From: an uncultured Craurococcus sp.
GTDB taxonomy: Bacteria > Pseudomonadota > Alphaproteobacteria > Acetobacterales > Acetobacteraceae
Length of the DNA: 64,000 nucleotides
NCBI GenBank assembly: GCA_902805545.1
Contig: CADCTD010000126.1
Span: 1-64,000, forward strand
Direction of reading: 5' to 3'
Shown: positions 17,276 to 25,500 of the stretch, in pieces
Layout: each line of letters starts with the position of its first letter
Numbering within the stretch: the stretch's first letter is position 1
Made by a program: the position numbers and the translations under genes
Notes under the pieces: model-generated
The model's database searches: none
The model's input: only the letters and a program-made list of their open reading frames with translations
Told to the model about the DNA's origin: nothing

Positions 17276-17280
17276 CCTCG

Positions 17281-17301
17281 GGAGGGCAGGGGCCCTCCTT
17301 T
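17281..17301 (+). terminator. Terminator after the small hypothetical gene
   Basis: Perfect 7-bp stem GGAGGGC/GCCCTCC with a 4-base loop followed by TTTC, six bases after the upstream stop codon. Confidence 0.65.
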
Positions 17302-17530
17302 CGATGCGGCGTCGATGTGGCGAGCCCCGGTGCCATGGCGAGGCTTGCCCCTTTGGGTGCGAATCGCCTGCTCGAGCCGGGCGCTTCGTCCCGCCGCCTG
17401 ACGGTCGACGCCTCACCTGTCGTTCTTGCGCTCCGATCCGGCCTCCTCAGAATGTCCGAGGCCTGCGGTCGCGTCCGACCGCCATGCCGGAGATGGTCCC
17501 GACAGGGCGGCCACGGCTCGGCTCCGCTGA

Positions 17531-18892
17531 TCAGCGGGCCTGGAGCAGCTCCGGCACGCGGAGCAGGATCAGCTCGTTGTCGTCGGCACGGGTCAGGTGG
17601 CGGCCCGCGCTGAAGGGCAGGTTGTTGTCGTTGCCGACAATGACGTGCTCGCCATCGACCGCCGCGACACTCTCGATGGTGAAGAAAGGAAAGGTGAAGC
17701 GGTCGCGGGGCTCGGTCGGGGCACGGTCGCCCTGGGTGCGGGCGAGGCCCTCCGGGTCGCGGATCGCCATCAGATCGACATAGCCGAGTTTCCTGACGAA
17801 GCCTTGCTCGTCCACCGCGCCGAGGTCGACGACGTAGATGCGCTTCAGCCGCGCCGGCGTGGCGAAGCAGCCAGGCGGGTTGGCGCCGGCGGCGCAGGCG
17901 AGCGAGGGATCGCCCTCGCCGTCGTCGCGCTCGATGATGAGGGCGCGGCGGTCGTCGATCATGTTGAAGTCGCCAATGGCGGTGGTGCCCTCCTCGATGC
18001 GGTAGCGCAGCACCCGGCCGGTCCAGGCACCGCGCGCAGCGTCCAATTCGGCGATGCGGAGGAAGCGGCCCTCGGGCTGGCCATTGGCGAGCAGCGGCTT
18101 TTCCAGCAGGGCGTAAAAACGGCGGCCATCCGGGCTCTGCGCCATGCCCTCGAAGCCGCCGCTCCGCTGCGATTCGAAGGCGGTTGCGGGAACTTGGAGC
18201 GCAGGGTTGTCGGGGCTGCGGATCGGGCGGCCGTCGATCACCGTCTCCACCATCTGGCGGACGCGGCCCTCGAGATCGACCTCGATGAGGAAGGGGCCGA
18301 ACTCGTCGCCGAGCCAGAAGCCGCCGGCTGTCGGCTGGATGCTCTCGATGTCGAAGTCGCCGCCCGTCAGGTAGCGGCGCTCGGTTCCCTCATAGGCGAT
18401 GCGGAAGGGGATGCGGCGATCCGGGTCGGAGAGGAAGATGGTCTGCTCGAGCGCCACCTGGCCGCTCGGCCAGTCGGGGCGGATGCGGTGGAGCATCAGC
18501 ATGGCGTCCGGGCTGTTGCGCTTGTTGCCGAAGCCGTTGTCGCTCAGCACCCAATAGGCGCCCGAAGAGCGGCCATCCGCGCCGGCGGCGGGCGCGATGC
18601 CGGAGAAGCCCTGCACGGGCTGGCCGATGAAGGGGAGGCTGATGCCGGTCGGCCGCCCGGCGGGGGCGGCGCCGGTGGTGCCGGCGATGCTGCCCGGCCG
18701 GTCGGTGCGCCGGTTGCCCGGGCCGGCGAACTTGCCGGAGACAAGCGCGTCGCGCGGCGCATCGGCGGGCGGCACCGCCATGGTGAAGGCCGGGAGGATG
18801 GCATGGCCCGCCAGGCTCGCCTCGAAGCGTGGCTGGGCGAGGGCCGGGCCGGCGAGCAGGAGGGCAGTGGTCGTGAGAAGCAGTCGGCGCAT
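17531..18892 (-). CDS. Exported esterase-like phytase-family protein
   Basis: 453 residues with a signal peptide (MRRLLLTTTALLLAGPALAQ). The mature part carries the phytase-like/esterase-like beta-propeller signatures: GFSGIA, YWVLSDNGFGNKRNS, FDIESIQ, GEFGP-like WLGDEFGPFLIEVD and GFEGMAQSPDGR. Proteins of this type (phytase-like domain family) are periplasmic or extracellular; phosphoesterase activity is presumed, not proven. It lies downstream of the lipid-remodelling operon on the same strand (71-base gap), so it could belong to a phosphate-scavenging set. Confidence 0.82.
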   Translation of the reverse strand: MRRLLLTTTALLLAGPALAQPRFEASLAGHAILPAFTMAVPPADAPRDALVSGKFAGPGNRRTDRPGSIAGTTGAAPAGRPTGISLPFIGQPVQGFSGIAPAAGADGRSSGAYWVLSDNGFGNKRNSPDAMLMLHRIRPDWPSGQVALEQTIFLSDPDRRIPFRIAYEGTERRYLTGGDFDIESIQPTAGGFWLGDEFGPFLIEVDLEGRVRQMVETVIDGRPIRSPDNPALQVPATAFESQRSGGFEGMAQSPDGRRFYALLEKPLLANGQPEGRFLRIAELDAARGAWTGRVLRYRIEEGTTAIGDFNMIDDRRALIIERDDGEGDPSLACAAGANPPGCFATPARLKRIYVVDLGAVDEQGFVRKLGYVDLMAIRDPEGLARTQGDRAPTEPRDRFTFPFFTIESVAAVDGEHVIVGNDNNLPFSAGRHLTRADDNELILLRVPELLQAR

Positions 18893-18963
18893 GCGGGCAT
18901 CCCCCTGATTGGTCCGGGGGCGCTCCTAGCCGGCGCGGGTTGCGCCGGCTTGGCAGTTCCGTG

Positions 18964-19569
18964 TCAGCCCTGTTGCAGCGGGCGGTAGCGCCAGACGCTG
19001 GCGGGCGGGAAGTTCTTCGGCGTCCAGGTCTCACGGCGCGCCGAGAGGCCGAGCTTTCGATACGGCAGCGGCGAGGTGATGCAGTAGGTGTAGAGCAGGA
19101 AGCCGAGCCCGGGGGCGACGCGCTCGACGCCCTCGATGAAGAGGCGCTGGCGCTCGATCGGCAGCAGCACCAGCGGGATGCCGCAGATCACGCTGGTGAT
19201 GCGCCCGGCGAAGCGCTCCGGCAGGTGCTGCGGCAGGGCGAAGGCGTCGGCGCAAAGCACGGTGGTGCCGGGCAGGCTTTCGCGCAGGTGGTCCGCCATG
19301 TCGGGCACGATCTCCACCAGGATGAGGCGCTCGGGCGCGATGCCCGCATCCAGCATGGCGCGGGAGATCACGCCGGTGCCGGCCCCGATCTCGAGCACCG
19401 CGCCATCGCCATCCGCTGCGGCGAGGTTGGCGATGCGGCTCGACAGGGTGCGCGAGGAGGGCACGATGGAGCCCATCTGCAACGGGTCCGCCAACCAGCG
19501 GCGGAAGAAGAGCGGCAGGTTGGCAATCGGATGGGCGGCGTCGTGCCGCCGGAGGGTGCTGCTCGACAT
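18964..19569 (-). CDS. SAM-dependent methyltransferase, PmtA-like (phospholipid N-methyltransferase candidate)
   Basis: 201 residues. NLPLFFRRWLADPLQMGSIV PSSR followed by the SAM-binding loop LEIGAGTGVIS (59-69) is the pattern of bacterial phospholipid N-methyltransferases of the PmtA group, which convert phosphatidylethanolamine to phosphatidylcholine at the inner membrane. Distantly similar rRNA dimethylases are an alternative, but the WLADPL/VPSSR block favours PmtA. It ends an apparent three-gene operon with the glycosyltransferase (27-base gap) and the PlcP-like phosphoesterase. Confidence 0.75.
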   Translation of the reverse strand: MSSSTLRRHDAAHPIANLPLFFRRWLADPLQMGSIVPSSRTLSSRIANLAAADGDGAVLEIGAGTGVISRAMLDAGIAPERLILVEIVPDMADHLRESLPGTTVLCADAFALPQHLPERFAGRITSVICGIPLVLLPIERQRLFIEGVERVAPGLGFLLYTYCITSPLPYRKLGLSARRETWTPKNFPPASVWRYRPLQQG

Positions 19570-19596
19570 GCTTTGTCCTCTTTGTCCGGCGCTGCT

Positions 19597-20652
19597 TCAG
19601 CTGCTGAACCGGACCAGGGTTTCGCGAAATTGCGCCATCGAGGCCTCCCAGGAGAAGGCTTCCGCATGAGCGCGCGCAGCCTCCCGGCTGCATTCCAGCG
19701 CCGCCAGGCAGGCGGCACGGAGATCCTCGTCCAATACCCCGACGCGTGGATCGGTCACCACGTCGAGGGGGCCGGTAACGGGGAAGGCGGCAACCGGCGT
19801 GCCGCTGGCGAGCGCCTCCAGCAGCACGAGGCCGAATGTGTCGGTACGCGACGGGAAGACGAAGACATCGGCGCCGGCATAGGAGCGGGCGAGCAGGCCG
19901 TTGTCGCGGTAGCCAAGGAAATGCGCGCCGGGGAAGCGCGCCTGCAACTCGGCGCGCTGCGGCCCCTCGCCGATGACGATCTTGCTGCCGGGCAGGTCGA
20001 GGCTGAGGAAGGCCGCGATGTTCTTCTCGACGGCGATGCGGCCGGCATAGAGGAAGATGGGGCGCGGCAGGCCCTCGAAGGGCTCCCGTGGCCCCGGCCG
20101 GAAGCGGGAGAGGTCGACGCCGCGGGTCCAGGGCCGGACTCTGGTGAAGCCCCTTGCTGCGAGGTCGCGGCGGAGGCTTGGCGTCGCCGCCATCACTGCC
20201 CGGGCGGGGGCGTGGAAGTGACGCAGCACGCGCCAGGACCAGTCGGCGGGGACGCGGGCGCGCGCCTCCATGTACTCAGCAAATTTCGTGTGGAAGGCGG
20301 TGGTGAAGGGCCAGTTGCGGCGGAGGCAGATGCGGCGCATCGCCCAGCCGAGCGGGCCCTCGGTGGCGATGTGCACGGCGCAGGGCATGTAGGCATCGAC
20401 CAGCGCCGCCAGCTTGCGGCGCGGTGCGATGGCGAGGCGGATCTCGCTGTAGCCGGGCGTCGGGATGCTGCGGAACCGGTCGGGTCCGATCACCTCGACG
20501 GTGTCGCCATGCGCGCGCAGCATCTCGGCCATAATGCCGAGCGTGCGCACGACGCCGTTGACCTGCGGAGCCCAGGCATCGGTGACGATGAGCAGGCGGA
20601 GCGGGGCATCCGTCGCCAGTGCCGCCGCAAGGGGCATTGGTTGGTCAAGCAC
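19597..20652 (-). CDS. Family 4 glycosyltransferase (Agt-like glycolipid synthase candidate)
   Basis: 351 residues with the GT-B fold of family GT4. N-terminal IVTDAWAPQVNGVVRTL binds the acceptor side, and the C-terminal FPSRTDTFGLVLLEALASG holds the EX7E-type nucleotide-sugar motif. Relatives in Agrobacterium and marine alphaproteobacteria (Agt) glycosylate diacylglycerol. A GTG at 20652 overlaps the phosphoesterase stop (GTGCTTGA); ATG 20637 is an equally possible start. Immediate coupling to a PlcP-like enzyme that would release diacylglycerol supports a lipid acceptor. Confidence 0.82.
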   Translation of the reverse strand: MLDQPMPLAAALATDAPLRLLIVTDAWAPQVNGVVRTLGIMAEMLRAHGDTVEVIGPDRFRSIPTPGYSEIRLAIAPRRKLAALVDAYMPCAVHIATEGPLGWAMRRICLRRNWPFTTAFHTKFAEYMEARARVPADWSWRVLRHFHAPARAVMAATPSLRRDLAARGFTRVRPWTRGVDLSRFRPGPREPFEGLPRPIFLYAGRIAVEKNIAAFLSLDLPGSKIVIGEGPQRAELQARFPGAHFLGYRDNGLLARSYAGADVFVFPSRTDTFGLVLLEALASGTPVAAFPVTGPLDVVTDPRVGVLDEDLRAACLAALECSREAARAHAEAFSWEASMAQFRETLVRFSS

Positions 20653-21460
20653 GGGCGATCGCCAGCGAGTCGGCAGCGGCCTGCCGCTCGGTGCGCAGGC
20701 GCATCTCGCGGACCCAGTCGATCAGTTCGAAGCGGCCATCGGCATGCTCGACGAGGGCGGTGCAGCTTTCCACCCAGTCGCCGTCGTTCATGTAGGTGAT
20801 ACCGTGGACCTCGCGCATCTCGGCATGGTGGATATGGCCACAAATGACGCCGTCCAGCCCGCGGCGGCCAGCCTCGTTGGCCAGCGCCAGCTCGAAGCGG
20901 TCGATCGCCTTCACCGCCTCCTTCACCTGGCGCTTGAGCCATTGCGAGAGCGACCAGTAGGGGTAGCCGAGCTTGCGGCGGGCGGCGTTGAACCAGCGGT
21001 TCAGCGTGAGCGCCATGTCATAGGCCCAGTCGCCGAGATGGGCGATCAGCTTGGCGTAGCGGATGACGCCATCGAACTCGTCGCCATGAATGACGAGGAA
21101 GCGGCGGCCGTCGGCGGACTCGTGCACCGCCTCGCGCATGAGGCGGATGCCTGCGACCTCGAGCCCCTGGCCCAGCCAGTTGCGGAACATCTCGTCATGG
21201 TTGCCTGGGATATAGAGGACCTCGGTGCCGGAGCGGGCAAGCTTCAGCAGGATGCGCAGCACGTCGTCATGGTCGCTGTCCCAGTACCAGGACTTGCGGA
21301 GACGCCAGCCATCGACGATGTCGCCGACCAGATAGAGCCGGTCGCAGTCGGTGCGGTGGAGAAAGTCGGCCAGGTAGTCGGCGCGGCAGCCGCGCATGCC
21401 GAGATGCGTGTCGGAGAGGAAGACGCTGCGGTAACGGGTCCTGGCCTCGACGGCTTGCAT
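20645..21460 (-). CDS. PlcP-like metallophosphoesterase (phospholipase C / LpxH-related)
   Basis: 271 residues of the calcineurin-type phosphoesterase fold. Metal ligands are visible in DTH (17-19), GDIVD (46-50), GNHDE (86-90), IHGDEFD (124-130) and GHIHH (208-212). It would usually be named UDP-2,3-diacylglucosamine diphosphatase, but the GWRLRKSWYWDSDHDDVL, DWAYDMALTLN and CGHIHHAE, NDGDWVESCTA blocks are those of PlcP, the phosphate-starvation phospholipase C of Sinorhizobium and Phaeobacter that turns phospholipids into diacylglycerol. Operon position before a GT4 glycosyltransferase and a Pho-box-like site upstream agree. LpxH activity cannot be excluded from sequence alone. Confidence 0.8.
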   Translation of the reverse strand: MQAVEARTRYRSVFLSDTHLGMRGCRADYLADFLHRTDCDRLYLVGDIVDGWRLRKSWYWDSDHDDVLRILLKLARSGTEVLYIPGNHDEMFRNWLGQGLEVAGIRLMREAVHESADGRRFLVIHGDEFDGVIRYAKLIAHLGDWAYDMALTLNRWFNAARRKLGYPYWSLSQWLKRQVKEAVKAIDRFELALANEAGRRGLDGVICGHIHHAEMREVHGITYMNDGDWVESCTALVEHADGRFELIDWVREMRLRTERQAAADSLAIARA

Positions 21461-21545
21461 GATCCTGCCCTCGCGCTTGCCGGGGCGGTGCAACCGATTC
21501 CCCGAACACAATCATCGGCAGGCGGGTAACGCGGGAGCGGCAATC

Positions 21546-21563
21546 CTGTCGTGAACCCTTCAT
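21546..21563 (+). promoter_or_regulatory. Weak Pho-box-like site facing dagK-like gene
   Basis: CTGTCGT-GAAC-CCTTCAT has the 7-4-7 layout of the PhoB box (CTGTCAT-N4-CTGTCAT), with one mismatch in the first half and two in the second. It is oriented toward the kinase gene, 139 bases away. Weak match; could be chance. Confidence 0.35.
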
Positions 21564-21599
21564 GAAACCGTGCAGTAACGGGCCGCACGAGTCTGCGAC

Positions 21600-21617
21600 A
21601 TGACATGGCGATGACAG
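21600..21617 (-). promoter_or_regulatory. Pho-box-like PhoB site facing the plcP-like operon
   Basis: Read on the minus strand the 18 bases are CTGTCATCGCCATGTCAT: two 7-base direct repeats separated by four bases, matching CTGTCAT-N4-CTGTCAT at 13 of 14 repeat positions. It is oriented toward the phosphoesterase gene, 140 bases upstream of its start. A -10 element at the right distance is not obvious. Confidence 0.6.
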
Positions 21618-21701
21618 GTGCGCGGCCAAATTGTGGAGGTTGTAAAGCTCCTGAAAACGGCATGACCCGGAAGCGTCATCCTTTGCTGCGATAAGCCCGC
21701 C

Positions 21702-22598
21702 ATGTTGATCATCTTCAACCCCACTGCCGGGCAGCGGCGCCGGCAACGGCTGGAGCGTGCGCTTGCGGTGCTGCGGAGGCTCGGGCGGGACTTCACCCTG
21801 GTCGAGACCGGGCATCCGGGCCATGCGGAGCAGTTGGCGCGCGAGGCGGCCAGGGAGGGGCGGCAGGTCGTTGTCGCCGCCGGCGGGGATGGGACGATCG
21901 CCGAGGTGGCAGCGGGGCTCGCCGGCGGGCGGGCGGCGCTCGGCGTGCTGCCGCTCGGCACGGCCAACGTCTTCGCCTGGGAACTCGGCATCCCGGTCCG
22001 GCCGGAAGCCTCGGCGCGGCTGCTGGCGGAGGGGGCAGCGCGGTGCGTGCATCCCGGGCAGGCGCGCTTTGCGGATGGGGCGGCACGGCTCTTCGTGCAG
22101 ATGCTGGGGGCGGGGTTCGATGCCGCCGTCGTCGCCAATCTCGATCTCGGGCTGAAGCAGCGGATCGGGCGCGGCGCCTATGTCTGGCAGACGGTGCGGG
22201 AGTTGGGGCGCTACCGCTTCCCGCCGCTGCGGGTGGTCTTCGAGGAGGGCGAGGTGCAGGTGAGCTCGGTGATCGTCAGCAAGGGGCGGCTCTATGCCGG
22301 GCGGCACCTGCTGGCGCCGGCGGCCGAGATGGCGCGGCCGGGCTTCCAGGTAGCGCTGTTCCGCGGCTCAGGACCGGTGGCGGCCGCCGCCTATGGCGCG
22401 GCGCTGCCGCTCAACCTGCTGCCGCGCATGCCGGGCCTCGTGCTGCGGCATGCGACCTGGCTCAGGATCGAGGGCGAGGGCGTCGCCGTGCAAGCGGATG
22501 GGGACCCGGCCGGACGCTTGCCGGTGGAGGTGCAGGTCGCGCCGGCGCCGCTTCGCGTCCTGCTGCCGCGGCTGGCGGGGGTCGCGCTGGCGGCCTAG
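21702..22598 (+). CDS. Diacylglycerol kinase-family lipid kinase
   Basis: 298 residues. The catalytic domain of the DagK/sphingosine-kinase family is evident: FNPTAGQRRRQRL near the N-terminus, GGDGTIAEV with GGDGT at 61-65, and LPLGTANVFAWELGIP. Such soluble kinases phosphorylate diacylglycerol or related lipids with ATP. It is divergent from the PlcP-like operon; returning diacylglycerol to phosphatidic acid would complement or counterbalance that operon. The actual lipid substrate is not fixed by sequence. Confidence 0.85.
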   Translation: MLIIFNPTAGQRRRQRLERALAVLRRLGRDFTLVETGHPGHAEQLAREAAREGRQVVVAAGGDGTIAEVAAGLAGGRAALGVLPLGTANVFAWELGIPVRPEASARLLAEGAARCVHPGQARFADGAARLFVQMLGAGFDAAVVANLDLGLKQRIGRGAYVWQTVRELGRYRFPPLRVVFEEGEVQVSSVIVSKGRLYAGRHLLAPAAEMARPGFQVALFRGSGPVAAAAYGAALPLNLLPRMPGLVLRHATWLRIEGEGVAVQADGDPAGRLPVEVQVAPAPLRVLLPRLAGVALAA

Positions 22599-22627
22599 GC
22601 TTCAGCCTCAGCAGGGAGGAGAGGCCG

Positions 22628-23782
22628 ATGAAGCCCATTCGTGTCGCGACCTTCGACGGGCCAGGCGCGCCGCCGGTCATCCGCGAGGTGCCATGGCCGA
22701 AGGTCGGGCGGAAATCGGCGCTGATCCAGATCGGGGCCTGCGGGGTCTGCGGGACGGACCTGCACATCCTCAAGGGCCATTGGCCGAAGCCGCTGCCCTG
22801 GCCCTTCACCCTCGGCCATGAGATGACCGGGATCGTCCGCGAGATCGGGCCGGAACTCAAGACGGACTGGATGGACCTGCCGATCGGCCTTGGGTCCAAG
22901 ATCATGATCCCGCCCTTCATGCCCTGCGGCGATTGCTACTACTGCCGGCACTACCCGGAGAATTCCAACCGCTGCCAGACGCCGGTCTATTACGGCCGCT
23001 ATCTCGGCTTCGACCGGCCGCCGCACCTTTGGGGCGGCTGGGCCGAGTATGTCTATGTCGACCTCGAGGCGTTGCCGGGGACCAAGATCTACAAGCTGCC
23101 CGATACCATGCCGCTCCGCCTCGGGGCGCTGTCGGAGCCGCTGACCTCGTGCATCCGCGGCTTCGCGCGCGCGCAGAAGATGGGGCTGTTCCGCTGGGGC
23201 GACACGGTCGTTATCCAGGGGAGCGGGCCGATCGGCATCCTCGCCATCGCCGCGGCGCGGGAGATGGGGGCCGGGCGGGTGATCTGCGTCGGTGCGCCGG
23301 AGGAGCCGCGGCTTGCGCTGGCCCGGCGCTTCGGGGCGGAGGCGACGGTGGATATCGAAGCCTACCCGACCTCCGAGGCGCGGGTGGCGCGCGTCCGTGA
23401 GATCGTCGGCGGCTACGGCGCTGATCTGGTGATGGACTGCACCGGCCATCCCGCTGCGGGGCCGGAGGGGGTCGAGATGCTGCGCGACGGGGCGGCGCTG
23501 ATCGAGATGGGGCAGTTCACCGATGCGGGGAGCATCGCCACCAACTGGCACCGCTTCGTTGCCAAGGATGTGGTGATCATCGGCTCCTGGGCCTTCACCG
23601 AGAACGACCTCGCACTCGGCATCCGCATGCTCGACCATGCGCGGGACCGCTACCCCTGGTACGAGATGCAGACCATCTACCCTTTCGACCAGGACGGGGT
23701 GGAGCGGGCCGTCGCCGATGCCATGGCGATGCGCACGGTGAAGAGCACCATCGTGCCCTTCCCCGAACTGCTGGAGGCCTGA
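22628..23782 (+). CDS. Zinc-dependent medium-chain alcohol/polyol dehydrogenase
   Basis: 384 residues of the MDR superfamily. Catalytic zinc ligands Cys41 (GVCGTD), His64-Glu65 (GHE); structural zinc cysteines at 100, 103, 106 and 116, the last spaced by nine rather than seven residues. NAD-binding GSGPIGILA lies mid-protein. Resembles the threonine/sorbitol dehydrogenase branch; the substrate is unknown. GGGAGGAGAGG precedes the ATG. Its stop directly abuts the end of gltX on the other strand. Confidence 0.87.
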   Translation: MKPIRVATFDGPGAPPVIREVPWPKVGRKSALIQIGACGVCGTDLHILKGHWPKPLPWPFTLGHEMTGIVREIGPELKTDWMDLPIGLGSKIMIPPFMPCGDCYYCRHYPENSNRCQTPVYYGRYLGFDRPPHLWGGWAEYVYVDLEALPGTKIYKLPDTMPLRLGALSEPLTSCIRGFARAQKMGLFRWGDTVVIQGSGPIGILAIAAAREMGAGRVICVGAPEEPRLALARRFGAEATVDIEAYPTSEARVARVREIVGGYGADLVMDCTGHPAAGPEGVEMLRDGAALIEMGQFTDAGSIATNWHRFVAKDVVIIGSWAFTENDLALGIRMLDHARDRYPWYEMQTIYPFDQDGVERAVADAMAMRTVKSTIVPFPELLEA

Positions 23783-25180
23783 CTACTCGGCGGCGGCGAG
23801 GATGCGGTCCATCGCCTCCGTCCGGCCGAGGGCGGCAAGGACTGCATCGATCGGCGGGCTCTGGGTGCTGCCGCTGAGGGCGATGCGGAGGGGCTGGGCG
23901 ACCTGGCCGAGCTTCATCCCCTTCACATCGGCATAGTCGCGAAGCCAGTTCATGATCTCCGCCCGCTCCCAGGGCGTGTCGGTGAGGAAGCGGGCGAGGT
24001 CGGCAAGAAGGGCCTTGGCCTCGGGCGTGAGCTGGGCCGCGGCCTTCGGGTCCATCGCGGGCGGACCCTCCTCCGCGGCGAAGGCGGCGGCGGCGGTCAG
24101 GTCCTCAAGGGTCTTCGCCCGCTCCTTCAGCACCGGCATCAGGGCGCGGATGCGGTCGCCGCCCAGGGTGCCGTAGTCGATGCCGCGATGGGCGAGGCGC
24201 CTCAGCACATCCTCGGTCAGGCGGGCGTCCTCGGCGGCACGGAGATAGACGCCGTTGAGATGCGTCAGCTTGGCGTAGTCCATGCGGGAGGCGGCGCGGC
24301 CGACATCCTTCAGGTCGAAGAGCGCAATGGCGCGGTCACGCGGGATGAGCTCCTCGTCGCCATGGCCCCAGCCGAGGCGGAGCAGATAGTTGCAGACGGC
24401 CTCGGGGAGGAAGCCCTGGGCCTCGAACTCCATCACGCCGACGGCGCCGTGACGCTTTGAGAGCTTGGCGCCATCCGCGCCGTGGATCAGCGGGATATGG
24501 GCGAAATGCGGACGGCGCCAGCCCATGGCGTCGTAGACCATGCATTGACGGAAGGTGTTGGTCAGGTGGTCGTCGCCGCGGATGACATGGGTGATGCCCA
24601 TGTCATGGTCGTCCACCACTACGGCGTGCAGGTAGGTCGGCGTGCCGTCCGAGCGGAGGATGATCATGTCGTCCAGCTCGGTGTTGCGGACTTCGACGCG
24701 CCCCTGGACCAAATCTTCGACCACGGTGGAGCCCTCGCGCGGGGCCTTCAGGCGGATGGCGGGCTTCCGGTCGGCGGGCGCCTCCGCGGGGTTGAGGTCG
24801 ATCCAGCGCGAGCCGTCATACTTGAAGGGGCGCTTGGCGGCCTCCGCCTCGGCACGCATCGCAGCCAGCTCCTCCGGCGTGTCGTAGGCGAGGTAGGCGG
24901 CGCCGCGGGTCAGAAGTTCCCGCGCCACCTCGGCATGACGGACCTCGCGGCTGCTCTGGAGGACCGGCGGCTCGTCCGGGCCAAGGCCGAGCCAGGCGAG
25001 GCTGTCGAGGATCTGCTGCACGGCGGCCTCCGTGCTGCGCGCCCTGTCGGTGTCCTCGATGCGCAGGAGGTACTGGCCGCCATGATGGCGGGCGAAGAGG
25101 AAGTTGAAGAGGGCGGTGCGCGCCCCGCCGATATGGAGGAAGCCGGTCGGCGAGGGGGCGAAGCGGGTGCGGACGGTCAT
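23783..25180 (-). CDS. gltX: Glutamyl-tRNA synthetase
   Basis: 465 residues, class Ic synthetase that charges tRNA-Glu. Signatures: PSPTGFLHIGGART (HIGH-type, His16) and KLSKRHG (239-245), plus RIEDTDRAR and GDDHLTNTF. The zinc-binding cysteines seen in some GluRS are absent. ATG 25180 gives the standard N-terminus TVRTRFAPSPTG. Convergent and abutting with the preceding dehydrogenase gene. Many alphaproteobacteria carry two gltX copies; a second copy or GatCAB genes are not in this window. Confidence 0.95.
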   Translation of the reverse strand: MTVRTRFAPSPTGFLHIGGARTALFNFLFARHHGGQYLLRIEDTDRARSTEAAVQQILDSLAWLGLGPDEPPVLQSSREVRHAEVARELLTRGAAYLAYDTPEELAAMRAEAEAAKRPFKYDGSRWIDLNPAEAPADRKPAIRLKAPREGSTVVEDLVQGRVEVRNTELDDMIILRSDGTPTYLHAVVVDDHDMGITHVIRGDDHLTNTFRQCMVYDAMGWRRPHFAHIPLIHGADGAKLSKRHGAVGVMEFEAQGFLPEAVCNYLLRLGWGHGDEELIPRDRAIALFDLKDVGRAASRMDYAKLTHLNGVYLRAAEDARLTEDVLRRLAHRGIDYGTLGGDRIRALMPVLKERAKTLEDLTAAAAFAAEEGPPAMDPKAAAQLTPEAKALLADLARFLTDTPWERAEIMNWLRDYADVKGMKLGQVAQPLRIALSGSTQSPPIDAVLAALGRTEAMDRILAAAE

Positions 25181-25500
25181 GACCTGCCTGGGTGATGGCG
25201 GCGCCGGCCGGCCCGGCATGCTTGCTGCAGCGCAATGAAGGGCAGGCCATGGGCCGGTGTCGGGGCGCGGATACCCCTCCACCCGAGAATAGACCGGGCG
25301 GCAGAGCTTGGGAAATGGGCCTCTCCGCACGGTTGCCGAGCCGAATCGGAGGCAGTTGCAACCAGGGCACGCTACGTGTCATGGGCGAATCGGTGTCAAC
25401 CTAAGCTGACATTCTAAGATGCAACTTTAAAGATCTCTCATTTTTTAGCTTCACGTAATGGTTGTAATTATGGTTCGGAGCCGTAGTGTTCTCGTCGCAA
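25181..25500. other. 320-bp divergent promoter region of gltX and comEC
   Basis: No gene seen. The right third (about 25400-25480) is strikingly AT-rich for this genome, including TTTTTTAG and GTAATGGTTGTAATTATGG, and must include the comEC promoter. I could not fix -35/-10 pairs with confidence, and saw no tRNA or riboswitch-like structure. Confidence 0.5.

Noticed and set aside
20645-21460. Naming the phosphoesterase lpxH
   Set aside because: Fold alone would allow it, but sequence blocks and the operon with a GT4 glycosyltransferase and a Pho-box-like site favour PlcP; left without a symbol because activity is unproven.
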